Numbered from the stretch's first letter, positions 8,758 through 17,913 are shown. The stretch is DNA of 64,000 nucleotides from an uncultured Azospirillum sp. (GCF_946480385.1 NZ_CAMLJP010000019.1:1-64000), one strand, 5' to 3'. Numbers and translations: made by a program. Notes: a model not told the origin generated them from the sequence alone.

Positions 8758-9963
8758 ATGACACGACACCTCGTCGCGGGCGCAACGCTCGCCCTGCTCG
8801 GATGTCTCGGTAGTTTTCCGGTTGCTGCCAAGATCGAGAAGCCGGTCATCAAGATCGGGATCCTCAACGACATGAGTGGTCCTTACGCCGATCTCGGCGG
8901 TCCAGGCTCGGTTGTCGCGGCGCAGCTCGCGATCGACGATGCCGGCGGCAAAGTCAACGGCGCTGCAGTTGAGCTCGTCTCGGCGGATCACCAGAACAAG
9001 GCCGATATCGGCTCGACCGTCGCGCGGCGCTGGTTTGACGAGGAGGGGGTGGACGTGGTCGCCGACGTGCCGGTCTCCTCGGTCGCCCTCGCGGTTCAGG
9101 AGATCGGCCGGCAGGCAAAGCGCATCACGCTGATGCAAGCGACAACGTCTGATCTTAGCGGCAAGGCCTGTTCGCCCTACAGCACGGCGTGGCAGGACGA
9201 CACCTACGCCTATTCCAAGGCGACCTCACAGGCCGTGGTTGCATCGGGCGGCAAGAGATGGTTCTTCATTTCGGCCGACTACTCATTCGGTCACACGCTG
9301 GAGCGGGACGCCGGCAAGTTCATCACCGAGGCCGGCGGCACCGTGATCGGTGCAGTCAGACATCCGATCAATACCAGCGACATGAGTTCCTACCTGCTGC
9401 AGGCCCAAAACTCTGGAGCCGATGTCATCGCGTTTGCCAACGGCGGTGGCGATTTGATCAACTCGATCAAGCAGGCCAACGAGTTCGCCATTGCGGAAGG
9501 CGGGCAGAAGCTCGTCGGGTTCCTTCTCTACCTCACCGACGTCCATGCTCTGGGCCTGCCGGTCACGAAAGGCCTGTTGTTGTCCGAAGGGTTCTACTGG
9601 GATCAGAACGAGGCGGCGCAAGACTGGTCGAAGCGCTTTTTCGAGAAGACGAAGCGGATGCCGACCAAGCAGCATGCTTCCGTCTACGCCTCGGTCGCAC
9701 ACTACCTGAAGGCCGTCAAGGCAGCCGATACGCTCGATGCCGACGCGGTGGCGGCGCAGATGCGGGCGATGCCGGTCGATTACTTCGGCCATTCCGGAAC
9801 GGTTCGGCAGGACGGCCGTGTCGTCCACCCGCTGACGCTCTACGAGGTGAAGTCCCCGGCCGAGAGCAAGCAGCCCTGGGATTACCTCAAGCCTTTGCGG
9901 GAGATCACGGCGGCGGAGGCCTTCCGGCCGATGTCCGAGGGGGGATGCAGCCTCGTGAAATGA
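8758..9963 (+). CDS. Periplasmic substrate-binding protein of branched-chain amino acid type ABC transporter
   Basis: A protein of 401 aa from ATG 8758, preceded by AAGGAGG at 9-bp spacing. Residues 1-23 form a signal peptide (MTRHLVAGATLALLGCLGSFPVAA). The mature part begins with the LivJ/Leu-binding pattern KIGILNDMSGPYADLGGPG. This class captures amino acids, amides and aromatic acids in the periplasm. No LivH/LivM permease or LivF/LivG ATPase genes are in the operon, so this orphan protein must use a membrane complex encoded elsewhere, or it acts as a sensor. Co-transcription with hyuAB suggests it binds their substrate. Confidence 0.88.
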   Translation: MTRHLVAGATLALLGCLGSFPVAAKIEKPVIKIGILNDMSGPYADLGGPGSVVAAQLAIDDAGGKVNGAAVELVSADHQNKADIGSTVARRWFDEEGVDVVADVPVSSVALAVQEIGRQAKRITLMQATTSDLSGKACSPYSTAWQDDTYAYSKATSQAVVASGGKRWFFISADYSFGHTLERDAGKFITEAGGTVIGAVRHPINTSDMSSYLLQAQNSGADVIAFANGGGDLINSIKQANEFAIAEGGQKLVGFLLYLTDVHALGLPVTKGLLLSEGFYWDQNEAAQDWSKRFFEKTKRMPTKQHASVYASVAHYLKAVKAADTLDADAVAAQMRAMPVDYFGHSGTVRQDGRVVHPLTLYEVKSPAESKQPWDYLKPLREITAAEAFRPMSEGGCSLVK

Positions 9964-10114
9964 CGGCGGCAGCTGTCGGGCTATGGTCGTCGCACCTTTC
10001 TTCGACCCGCGCGCCGCGGAAGGTCCCGAGGTCGAGAGTACAGCTGCACCTTTGGTCCCGGGCCCTTGCCGGCACTACAGGCAATCCCGGATCGCCGCGC
10101 TCGGAGTAAGAATT

Positions 10115-11584
10115 ATGAAATCGGAACTTTACATCGATGGCGAGTGGCGGGCTGCGGCGTCAGGCGGGACGATTGCGGTCATCGATCCCGCGACCGAAGA
10201 GGTCTTCCATCACGTGGCGGATGCTGGCCCGCAAGACGTTTCACGAGCCGTAACCGCCGCACGCGAGGCTTTTGACGGTGTCTGGGGGCGGACGACTGGC
10301 CGGGAGCGCGCCGTCGTGCTGCGAGCCATCGCCAGCGCGATTGCCGAGCGGCGCGATGCCCTCGGCACACTGGAGGTCCGCGACAATGGCAAGCCCCTGG
10401 CGGAGGCGCTTTGGGACATCGACGACGCAGCCGGCTGCTTTGCGTATTACGCCGATCTTGCCGAAGATCTCGACGGCCGGCAGGACGAACCGGTGGAACT
10501 CCCCGATGCCCGCTTTACCTCGCAGGTACGGCGCGAACCGGTGGGCGTCGCAGGTCAGATTATCCCTTGGAACTATCCACTCCTCATGGCGGCATGGAAG
10601 GTCGCACCGGCCCTCGCCGCCGGTGCGACCTGCGTCCTCAAGCCCTCCGAATTGACTCCCCTGACCGCTCTCGAACTCGCCGATATCGCGCATGAGGCTG
10701 GCCTGCCGCGCGGCGTGCTGAACGTCGTGACGGGTTCTGGCCAGGCGGGCGCCGCGCTTGCCGAACATCCTGGCGTCGATAAGCTCGCCTTTACGGGATC
10801 TGTGTCCACCGGGGCGAAGGTCATGGCGGCGGGAGCCCATGACATAAAGGCGGTTAGCCTGGAACTCGGCGGCAAGTCGCCTTTCCTGATCTTCGACGAT
10901 GCGGACATCGAGAAGGCCGTCGAATGGATCATGTTCGGGATCTTCTGGAATCAGGGCGAGGTCTGCAGCGCGACCTCACGTCTCCTGGTACAGGCCGGCA
11001 TCGCCGATGCGCTGATCGAACGGCTTGCAGTCGAAGCAGCCCGAATTCCTATCGGCCACGGCCTCGACCCGAAGACGTTGCTCGGACCCCTCATCAGCCG
11101 CGGACACTATGAAAAGGTGGCCGGTTACATCGCGGAGGGCCGCCGCGAAGGTCTTCGTTGCATCACCGGAGGAGACAGGCCGGAGCACCTGCCGAAGGGA
11201 TATTTCCTGCAACCCACGATCTTCGACGATGTGCCCGAAACCTCACGGCTCTGGCGCGAGGAAATTTTCGGGCCGGTCCTCTGCATCCGACGGTTTCGGA
11301 CCGAGGAGGAAGCCATCCAACTGGCCAACGCCTCCCCGTTTGGTCTCGCGGCTGCCGTCATGTCGGCCGACGACGACCGCTGCCGTCGCGTGTCGCGCGC
11401 GCTTCGCGCCGGAATCGTCTGGGTAAACTGCTCGCAGCCGACCTTCACGCAAGCGCCATGGGGAGGCGTCAAGCGCAGTGGCATCGGCCGCGAACTCGGA
11501 CAATGGGGTCTTGATAACTATTTGGAAGTCAAGCAGGTTACGCGCTTTGCCAGCGAAGAGAATTGGGGATGGTATATCAGGTAA
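10115..11584 (+). CDS. Aldehyde dehydrogenase (NAD(P)+-dependent)
   Basis: A protein of 489 aa from ATG 10115 after a GGAGTAAG box. The frame is open further upstream but that sequence is unlike the family. Motifs in order are IIPWNYPLLMAAWKVAPALAAG, KPSELTPLTAL, the cofactor site FTGSVSTG, the catalytic Glu in LELGGKSPFLIFDDAD, the catalytic Cys in NQGEVCSATSRLL, and EEIFGPVL. It oxidises an aldehyde to an acid. It ends the LysR-flanked catabolic operon, and the betaine-aldehyde/aminoaldehyde dehydrogenase-like features fit oxidation of an aldehyde derived from the HyuAB and saccharopine-dehydrogenase-like steps. Confidence 0.9.
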   Translation: MKSELYIDGEWRAAASGGTIAVIDPATEEVFHHVADAGPQDVSRAVTAAREAFDGVWGRTTGRERAVVLRAIASAIAERRDALGTLEVRDNGKPLAEALWDIDDAAGCFAYYADLAEDLDGRQDEPVELPDARFTSQVRREPVGVAGQIIPWNYPLLMAAWKVAPALAAGATCVLKPSELTPLTALELADIAHEAGLPRGVLNVVTGSGQAGAALAEHPGVDKLAFTGSVSTGAKVMAAGAHDIKAVSLELGGKSPFLIFDDADIEKAVEWIMFGIFWNQGEVCSATSRLLVQAGIADALIERLAVEAARIPIGHGLDPKTLLGPLISRGHYEKVAGYIAEGRREGLRCITGGDRPEHLPKGYFLQPTIFDDVPETSRLWREEIFGPVLCIRRFRTEEEAIQLANASPFGLAAAVMSADDDRCRRVSRALRAGIVWVNCSQPTFTQAPWGGVKRSGIGRELGQWGLDNYLEVKQVTRFASEENWGWYIR

Positions 11585-11925
11585 TTGTAGCAGATAATAA
11601 CATTTAGAAATAATACATGAAGCAGAGACGCGGCATTTGTCGAAGTAACAACGCAGCGTTGAGACGCGGCCATGATAACATGGCACGAGCTGCTATTGAA
11701 TTTGTGGCCGGTGGATGAACGAGATGTATGAAAATCCTGCTCGTTCACTGGTTCAGGCGGTCAGAGCAAGGCCGGCCGCCTCGCGCTAGGTTTGTGAAGG
11801 TGCAAGCGCGAACGGCGCGATCCTCATAGGCTCGTCAACCTGACAACACCCTTCCGGCCCACCCTCATCGCCATGAGGACATTTCATTGACCGACATCAC
11901 CCGCACCAAGCCGGCCGACACCCGT
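11585..11925. other. Intergenic region without recognisable gene
   Basis: About 340 bp between two converging aldehyde dehydrogenase genes. Base composition is lower in GC near 11585-11700. Short open frames such as the one around 11700-11785 match no family I know. No strong terminator hairpin or repeat was found. Confidence 0.5.
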
Positions 11926-13362
11926 TCACAAGGGGTAATAGCCAAGGATGGCTTTTGTCTCGAAACACTCTTCCAGCCCAAAGGCGCCGTATTCGCGCCC
12001 GTTGCCGGATTGCTTGTAGCCGCCGAAGGGGGCATGGGCATCCCAGGCGGGATGATTGATGTGGACCTGTCCGGACCGGATTTGCCGTGCGACCCGCCGG
12101 GCGCGGTCCAGGTCGGACGACTGGACATGACCACCCAGCCCGAACACCGTGTCGTTGGCGATCACCACGGCCTCCTCCTCGGTTTCATAGGGAATGATGC
12201 AGAGGACCGGGCCGAAAATCTCCTCCTGCGCGATCCGCATGGCGCTGGTCACCCGGGAAAAGATGGTGGGCCGAACGAAATAGCCGGCGTCCAGTCCCGC
12301 AGGCTTGCCGGGGCCGCCACAGAGCAGTTTGGCGCCTTCCGCGATGCCGACCGCGATCATCTGCTGCACGCGGTCGAACTGTGCCCTGTTTGCGATCGGA
12401 CCCAGGGTGCTCCGCGGGTCCCGCGGGTCGCCGACGATGATCGTCTCCACATGGCGTAGGGCCAATGCCTCCACCTCGTCCAGCCGGTCGGCCGGTACGA
12501 TCATCCGGGTCGGCGCGCTGCAGGATTGCCCGACGTTGCGGAAGGCCGACGTGATGCCCAGTGGCACCGCCCTCTCGAAATCCGCATCCGGCAGCAGGAT
12601 GTTGGGCGACTTGCCGCCCAACTCCTGGACGACGCGCTTGACCGTGACGGCCGCGGACTGAGCCACCAGAATCCCGGCCCGCACCGATCCGGTGATGGAG
12701 ACCATGTCGACGCCGGGATGGGCGGCGATGGCGGCACCCACCTCCTCGCCGGTGCCGTTGACCAGATTGAAGACGCCCGGCGGCGTCCCGGCATCGTGCA
12801 TGATCCGGGCGAACAGCAGGGCACTCAGGGGCGAGAGTTCGCTGGGCTTCAGCACCACGGTGCAGCCGGCAGCAAGCGCGGGCGCCACTTTGGCGGTTAT
12901 CTGGTAGAGCGGCCAGTTCCAGGGCGTGATCAGGCCGCAGACGCCGATCGGTTCGCGGACGATCGCCGTCGTCCCTTTCCGGATGAGGACATCATAGCCG
13001 TCCAGGACCTCGACCATTGCCCGCAGGTGGGCGATGGCCAGCGGCACCTGCGCGGTGCGGGCGAAGCCGATGGCGGTTCCCATCTCCGCCGTCATGGCGA
13101 AGGCCAGTTCCTCGGCGCGTGACTCCATCAGCTCCGCGATCCGCTGCAGCAATGCTCGCCGCTCCTCCACCGGGGTCATGGAGAAGGTGACGAAGGCCCT
13201 GCGGGCCGCGGTCACGGCCCTGTCGACATCCTCGGCCGTGCCCGCCGCGATGGAGCCGATGACCGCTTCGGTGGCCGGATCGACCACATCCACCGTTGCG
13301 CCGGAGGAGGGAGCGACCCATCGGCCGTCGATGTAGAAGTGCCGCGCTTCTCCCAGGTCCAT
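11926..13362 (-). CDS. Aldehyde dehydrogenase (NAD(P)+-dependent)
   Basis: A protein of 478 aa starting at ATG 13362 after AAGAGGAG. The frame stays open to 13683 but the extra 107 codons are the shadow of the upstream oxidase gene. Motifs are LITPWNWPLYQITAKVAPALAAG, ITGSVRAG, catalytic Glu in QELGGKSPNILLPDAD and catalytic Cys in NVGQSCSAPTRM. It ends the leftward operon DSD1-RidA-GNAT fragment-FAD oxidase-ALDH and probably oxidises the aldehyde released by the FAD oxidase or by the aldolase upstream. The substrate is not determined. Confidence 0.9.
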   Translation of the reverse strand: MDLGEARHFYIDGRWVAPSSGATVDVVDPATEAVIGSIAAGTAEDVDRAVTAARRAFVTFSMTPVEERRALLQRIAELMESRAEELAFAMTAEMGTAIGFARTAQVPLAIAHLRAMVEVLDGYDVLIRKGTTAIVREPIGVCGLITPWNWPLYQITAKVAPALAAGCTVVLKPSELSPLSALLFARIMHDAGTPPGVFNLVNGTGEEVGAAIAAHPGVDMVSITGSVRAGILVAQSAAVTVKRVVQELGGKSPNILLPDADFERAVPLGITSAFRNVGQSCSAPTRMIVPADRLDEVEALALRHVETIIVGDPRDPRSTLGPIANRAQFDRVQQMIAVGIAEGAKLLCGGPGKPAGLDAGYFVRPTIFSRVTSAMRIAQEEIFGPVLCIIPYETEEEAVVIANDTVFGLGGHVQSSDLDRARRVARQIRSGQVHINHPAWDAHAPFGGYKQSGNGREYGAFGLEECFETKAILGYYPL

Positions 13363-13415
13363 CTTCGCTCTCCTCTTGCGGCCGTCGCGGACCGCTCCGG
13401 TGTCCGGGCCGGCTC

Positions 13416-14693
13416 TCAGTGCAGAATGTCCTGCAGCTTGTAATAGGCGCCGACGAAGGGCAGGAACCAGGTGGGACCGAAATGGCCCGGAATGGCCGGC
13501 CAGTCGAAATCGCGCAATGGATTGGCGGCAGCGTTGCCGCCCATGACCTTGGCCATGATCTGGCCCATGTGGGTCGACATCTGGGTGCCGTGGCCGCTGT
13601 AGCCCATGGAATAGAACAGGCCGTCCCATTCGCCGGCCCGCGGCAGGCGGTCCGCCGTCATGTCCACCATGCCGCCCCAGCAATAATCGATCCTTGCATC
13701 GGACAGGTCGGGGAAGATCTCAAGCATCGACCGCCGGAGGATGGCGCCGCTTTTGGCGTCCGACTGGGGATTGGATTTGGCGAAGCGCGCCCGGCCGCCG
13801 AACAGCAGCCGGTTGTCCGGCGTGATGCGGAAGTAGCAGACGAAGTTTCTGGTGTCCGTCACGTTGCGGCGATGCGGCAGCAGGGAGTCCAGGCGGGTAG
13901 CCGACAGGGGCTCGGTTGCGATCAGAAAGGCGCCGACCGGCACGATGCGGCGGCGGAAATAGGAGAGGGGGCCGACCGCCGAGGTGCCGGTCGCCAGAAG
14001 GACCTGCTTGGCGGTGACCGAACCGGACGGTGTGGAGAGCCGGTGCGCGTATCCGTTCAGCCGCTTCATGGCGATGACCGGCGTGTTCTCATGCAACCGC
14101 ACTCCCTGGCGTTCGGCGGCCGTCGCCAGACCATGGGCGAACTTGCCCATATGCATGGCGGCACTCTTGGGAAAGATCAGGCCGCCGAAATAGCGGTCGC
14201 TGCCCAGTTCGCTCTTGAGGTTCTGTCGTGAGACCATATAGCTGTCGGGATCGGCGCCACGCGCCATCAACTCCTGCGAACGCGCGAGCTTGTCGTAATG
14301 CGCGGGCTTTGCCGCCACCTTCATCTTGCCGACGCGCTTGAAATCGCAGTCGATGCCTTCCTCGCCGATGATGCGCTCGACGGTGTCGACCGCGGCGTCG
14401 TAGCTCAGGTAGAGCCGTTTGGCGGCATCCGCGCCCAGCCGGTCGACCATCGCGGCATAATCACCGGCAAAGCCGTTGTTGCACATGCCGCCGTTGCGCC
14501 CGGATGCGGCTCCACCCAACTGCCCGGCTTCCAGAAGGATAACCCGCGCGCCCTTCTTCGCCAGGGCGAGCGAGGCGGACAGTCCGGTGAAGCCGCCGCC
14601 GACGACCGCCACGTCATAGTCGCCCTCGACGGGTCCCTGGTCGGAACCGAGGAATTTGGGCGCGGTGTCGAGCCAATAAGGTGTCAGTTTCAT
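13416..14693 (-). CDS. FAD-dependent oxidoreductase, D-amino-acid/gamma-glutamylputrescine oxidase type
   Basis: A protein of 425 aa from ATG 14693; an alternative ATG at 14732 would add 13 residues. The N-terminal FAD site is DVAVVGGGFTGLSASLALAKKGARVILLEAG, followed by the GRNGGMCNNG motif typical of the DadA/PuuB oxidase branch and a C-terminal YSGHGTQMSTHMGQ that contacts FAD. These enzymes oxidise amines or amino acids to imines, which hydrolyse to aldehydes or keto acids. It lies between RidA and an aldehyde dehydrogenase, a logical order because RidA hydrolyses reactive imines. The PuuB-like assignment is by resemblance only. Confidence 0.87.
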   Translation of the reverse strand: MKLTPYWLDTAPKFLGSDQGPVEGDYDVAVVGGGFTGLSASLALAKKGARVILLEAGQLGGAASGRNGGMCNNGFAGDYAAMVDRLGADAAKRLYLSYDAAVDTVERIIGEEGIDCDFKRVGKMKVAAKPAHYDKLARSQELMARGADPDSYMVSRQNLKSELGSDRYFGGLIFPKSAAMHMGKFAHGLATAAERQGVRLHENTPVIAMKRLNGYAHRLSTPSGSVTAKQVLLATGTSAVGPLSYFRRRIVPVGAFLIATEPLSATRLDSLLPHRRNVTDTRNFVCYFRITPDNRLLFGGRARFAKSNPQSDAKSGAILRRSMLEIFPDLSDARIDYCWGGMVDMTADRLPRAGEWDGLFYSMGYSGHGTQMSTHMGQIMAKVMGGNAAANPLRDFDWPAIPGHFGPTWFLPFVGAYYKLQDILH

Positions 14694-14703
14694 CGCATTC
14701 GCC

Positions 14704-14910
14704 TCAACCGAAGGACTGGTTGGCAACGCCATGGATGCGCACCGGCCCGGATACCGGAGGGTGCGTGCCCCAGCCCGAACCCAGCCCGAGCGCGGCGCTC
14801 AAGTCCTGCCGGCGATAAGGCCGGCCGACCGCTTGCGACAGTGGCAGCACGCCGTCGAGGTCAGCGGCCGTCACGGCGCGCAGTATCGTGGGGGCAGCGG
14901 CGGGGATCAC
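14704..14910 (-). pseudogene. Truncated GNAT-type acetyltransferase N-terminus
   Basis: A 68-codon frame starts at GTG 14910 with AAGGAG eight bases upstream, just after the RidA stop, and ends 10 bp before the FAD oxidase start. Its first half (TILRAVTAADLDGVLPLSQA...YRRQDLSAALGLGSG) resembles the first strand and helices of GNAT N-acetyltransferases; the acetyl-CoA binding part is missing. The remaining residues look unrelated. Ribosome loading is intact, so the remnant may survive as a translational link between ridA and the oxidase. It could instead be a genuine small protein. Confidence 0.5.
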
Positions 14911-14923
14911 TGTTCCAACTCCT

Positions 14924-15385
14924 TCAGGGACTCCACCCGTTTGATGGTGTGCTGGTCCCGGCTCCGTGGTGCTGGGCAGCGGCCCGGACCGCGACGGCGT
15001 CGATTTCGACCAGATAGCCGTAATGGAGTTCAGGCACCGGCACGACCGATCGCGCCGGTCGGGCCTTCCCCAGCATTTCCGCGTAGATCGAATTGAAGCG
15101 CGGCCAGTTCGCGACGCCCACGAGGTAGACGGTCACCTTCAGCAGGGTCGCAACGTTGCCGCCGGCGGCCTCCACCACCGCGATCATGTTCCCGATCGCA
15201 AGGCGGGCCTGCCGGTCGAAGTCCGCGTCCGCGTGATGGGTGCCGTCGGGCGCGATGGGCAACTGGCCTGAAACATAGATGAGGTCGCCATGGCGGACGC
15301 CCTGCGAATAATGACCTCCGGCCGGTGCCGCGCCGTCGGTGGATATGGGTGCCACGTCCAGGCCCTGTGTTTTTGAGTCCGTCAT
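14924..15385 (-). CDS. RidA/YjgF-family enamine/imine deaminase
   Basis: A protein of 153 aa from ATG 15385 after GGAGGGTGGTGAC; in-frame sequence upstream to 15460 belongs to the DSD1 gene. The core matches RidA (YSQGVRHGDLIYVSGQLPIAPDGT, then ARLAIGNMIAVVEAAGG, KVTVYLV, and the signature RPARSVVPVPELHYGYLVEIDAVAV). RidA proteins hydrolyse 2-aminoacrylate and related enamines or imines made by PLP dehydratases and amine oxidases. The gene begins one base after the stop of the DSD1-family PLP enzyme and precedes an FAD amine oxidase, both likely sources of such intermediates. Confidence 0.92.
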   Translation of the reverse strand: MTDSKTQGLDVAPISTDGAAPAGGHYSQGVRHGDLIYVSGQLPIAPDGTHHADADFDRQARLAIGNMIAVVEAAGGNVATLLKVTVYLVGVANWPRFNSIYAEMLGKARPARSVVPVPELHYGYLVEIDAVAVRAAAQHHGAGTSTPSNGWSP

Positions 15386-15386
15386 G

Positions 15387-16541
15387 TCACCACCCTCCGA
15401 AACGGGGCCAGACGGCCTCGATTTTGTCGCTGCCGCTTCGCACCACGTGATAGGCCCCATGCTGGGCCCCCGTGGCGCAGGCGTGATTGGGGAGGATGCG
15501 CACGCGCGTGCCGATCGGCAGGTCGGGCAGCCGGGCGTCCGACCCTGGACGCAGGGCGATGATCCCGTGCTCCTGGTTGGCGTCGGACAGGATCAGGTCG
15601 CCGAACGGCTTTCCGTCGATATCGCAGACGAGGCCGTAGCCCTGGTCGATCCTCTGCTTGGCGGTTCCCCGGTCGCGGGACATGGCCATCCAGCCGGCAT
15701 CGACCAGAATCCAGCCCTTTTCCGGCTGATGGCCGATGACCGTCGCAAGCACGGAAAGCGCGATGTCGTCGATCCGGCAGACGCCGATGCCCGCCATCAC
15801 GAGGTCGAAGAAGACGAACACGCCGGCGCGCACCTCCGTCACCCCGTCCAGCGCTTCCGCGAAATGGGCGGTGGGCGTCGACCCCACGCTGACCACCGGA
15901 CAGGCGAAGCCGGCCTCGCGCAGCAGGGTCGCGGCCTGCACCACGCTGGCGCGCTCCACCTCGGCGCAGCGGCGCAGGGCGTCGTCCCCGACCGCGCCGT
16001 AGCTCGCCCCCGCATGGGTCAGGACGCCGCGCAGACGGCCGCCATCCTCCAGCGTCCGGGCGATCCGGATCAGCGTCGCCCGGTCGTCGGGCAGAACGCC
16101 GGACCGGTGTCCGTCGCAGTCGATCTCGATAAGGGCGGGAATTGCATCTCCTGCCCGTCGGGATGCCTCGGCCACGGCCCGCGCCTGTTCCACCGTATCG
16201 AGCGTAACGGCCAGATCGACGCCGTTGGCGCGCAGCGCCAGGATGCGGGCGATCTTGTCCGGAGAAACGCCCACCGCATAGATCAAATCCCGGACACCAG
16301 CATGGGCGAACTGTTCCGCCTCCTTCAAGGTGGAGACCGTCGCAGGGCCCGACGGGGACGTCATCACCCGCTGCGCGGCGTCGACGGATTTCGCCGTCTT
16401 CAGATGCGGTCTCAGCGTCACGCCCAGGCGGTCGAGCCTCTCACGAAGTCGGCGGACATTGCGGTCCATACGGTCCCGGTCGAGAAGGAGGCAAGGCGTG
16501 CCGACCTCTTTCAGGTCTAGGGTTTGGGAGAGGTTTCGCAT
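15387..16541 (-). CDS. DSD1-family PLP enzyme (D-threonine aldolase / D-serine dehydratase / 3-hydroxyaspartate aldolase type)
   Basis: A protein of 384 aa from ATG 16541 (a TTG at 16562 is possible). It is an alanine-racemase-fold III PLP enzyme: GTPCLLLDRDRMDRNVRRL, then the PLP lysine in RPHLKTAKS, the TLKEAE and HAGASYG segments, and the C-terminal metal-binding HxC in LPNHACAT. Members cleave D-threonine or D-3-hydroxyaspartate to glycine or glyoxylate plus aldehyde, or dehydrate D-serine with Mn/Zn. It is first gene of a leftward operon with RidA, an amine oxidase and an aldehyde dehydrogenase, divergent from a LysR regulator. The operon suggests catabolism of a hydroxy-D-amino acid. 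Confidence 0.88.
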   Translation of the reverse strand: MRNLSQTLDLKEVGTPCLLLDRDRMDRNVRRLRERLDRLGVTLRPHLKTAKSVDAAQRVMTSPSGPATVSTLKEAEQFAHAGVRDLIYAVGVSPDKIARILALRANGVDLAVTLDTVEQARAVAEASRRAGDAIPALIEIDCDGHRSGVLPDDRATLIRIARTLEDGGRLRGVLTHAGASYGAVGDDALRRCAEVERASVVQAATLLREAGFACPVVSVGSTPTAHFAEALDGVTEVRAGVFVFFDLVMAGIGVCRIDDIALSVLATVIGHQPEKGWILVDAGWMAMSRDRGTAKQRIDQGYGLVCDIDGKPFGDLILSDANQEHGIIALRPGSDARLPDLPIGTRVRILPNHACATGAQHGAYHVVRSGSDKIEAVWPRFGGW

Positions 16542-16614
16542 CGGGGCATCCAGCAGGGACAAGGTCCGTTCCGCAGCTCAAGGCCGCGATAGTCCTTGCA
16601 TTCTACGACGCGCC

Positions 16615-16643
16615 ATGTAGCATTCAATTAACGATATCTACAT
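16615..16643. promoter_or_regulatory. Interrupted dyad in LysR/DSD1 divergent promoter
   Basis: ATGTAG (16615-16620) and CTACAT (16638-16643) are inverted half-sites separated by 17 bases, in the 123-bp gap between the divergent DSD1 operon and the LysR gene. A second pair, GCATTAA (16647-16653) and TTAATGC (16662-16668), covers the LysR start codon. Both suit autoregulated LysR control; binding is inferred. Confidence 0.45.
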
Positions 16644-16664
16644 GAAGCATTAAGGCTTGGGTTA

Positions 16665-17591
16665 ATGCTTACGAGCGACGATCTCGTCTTCTTCGGCGTC
16701 GTTTCCAACTCCGCCTCGCTCGCCGATGCCGCGAGGACGCTCAATGTCACGCCGCCTGCCGTCACGCAGCGGCTGAAAGCGCTCGAGCAGCGCATCGGTG
16801 TCCGCTTGATGGACCGCACGAGCCGCGGCCTGGCCCTCACAGACGAGGGCGAACTGCTGGTGGCCGAAGGGGCTGCCATCATCGAGGCCATCGAAGGGCT
16901 TGCGGAGTCGCTCGACCGCCGGACGACGCGGGTCAGAGGCCGGCTGAAGATTGCGGCACCCTATGGGTTCGGACGGGAGCATGTCGCACCGGTTGCGGCG
17001 AAGTTCGCGCGACAGCATCCGGAAGCCACTGTTGCCCTGGAGCTGTCCGACCATCCCAATATGCTGACGTCCGACAGCTGGGATGTCGTGATCCATATCG
17101 GTACGCTCATTGCTGCCGAACGGCTGGTCACGACGCTCGCGCCGAACGGACGTATGGTCTGCGCCTCTCCGGCTTATCTTGCGGAACACCCACCCATCGA
17201 ACGCCCCGAAGACATCCTGCGTCATCGCTGCCTCGCCCTCAGGGAGAATGACGAGGACGTGACGCTATGGCGCTTTTCCCATTCGACAGAGGGCACCAGG
17301 ACGGTCCGCATCAAGCCGGCGATGTCCACCAACGACGGCACGATCCTGCGGGCCTGGGCGATATCGGGACTTGGCGTCATCGTCCGGTCGGAGTGGGATG
17401 TGGCCCAGGATCTCGCCGCCGGCCGACTGGTCCGGATTCTGCCGGAATGGGTGTGTCCGGCTGCGGATGTCGTCGCCTTGCTGAGCGCACGTCATGGACG
17501 CAGCCCGAGGTCCACGGTGTTTCTGGCGATGATGCGTGAAGCCTTGAATCCGCCACCCTGGCGCCTGCCCGACCACGGCTCCCCAGGCTGA
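16665..17591 (+). CDS. LysR-family transcriptional regulator
   Basis: A protein of 308 aa. The N-terminal helix-turn-helix is FFGVVSNSASLADAARTLNVTPPAVTQRLKALEQRIGVRL; the effector domain begins near residue 90 (RGRLKIAAPYGFGREHV) and resembles the DsdC/AaeR-type branch with one periplasmic-binding-like domain. It is divergently transcribed from the DSD1-RidA-oxidase-ALDH operon and is its probable regulator. Its start codon lies within an inverted repeat, which may allow repression of its own translation or transcription. The inducer is unknown. Confidence 0.88.
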   Translation: MLTSDDLVFFGVVSNSASLADAARTLNVTPPAVTQRLKALEQRIGVRLMDRTSRGLALTDEGELLVAEGAAIIEAIEGLAESLDRRTTRVRGRLKIAAPYGFGREHVAPVAAKFARQHPEATVALELSDHPNMLTSDSWDVVIHIGTLIAAERLVTTLAPNGRMVCASPAYLAEHPPIERPEDILRHRCLALRENDEDVTLWRFSHSTEGTRTVRIKPAMSTNDGTILRAWAISGLGVIVRSEWDVAQDLAAGRLVRILPEWVCPAADVVALLSARHGRSPRSTVFLAMMREALNPPPWRLPDHGSPG

Positions 17592-17913
17592 AGAGCGAGT
17601 GGCGTCGCGCAATTTGCGATCCAAACCTTTCCCATTGTTAGCCAATTGATTTCGTTGACGTTTGTTGAGGTTTTGGCGGCATTCTTATTGTGGATCAGAG
17701 TCGCTCAACACTGAAAATCTTCAATGAAGAATTTCAGGAGAAAGCGACGCAGGCCGGACGGGAGCTGGGCGAACAGCGGCACCAACAAGGCGGCACGCGC
17801 GGCCTCGCCCCGAGCGTGCTCCGGGGCGGCCAAGCGCGCGTTCGGCGGCGAGCAGGGTGGGGACCAGCTCACGCTCCCCAGGAGGTCAGCGTGTGACTGC
17901 CACGAACAGACAC
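17592..17913. other. Intergenic region without recognisable gene
   Basis: About 320 bp between the convergent ends of the LysR and HxlR genes. Two overlapping open frames near 17690-17930 encode basic, low-complexity residues with no family resemblance. I see no repeat, RNA gene or clear terminator. Confidence 0.5.
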
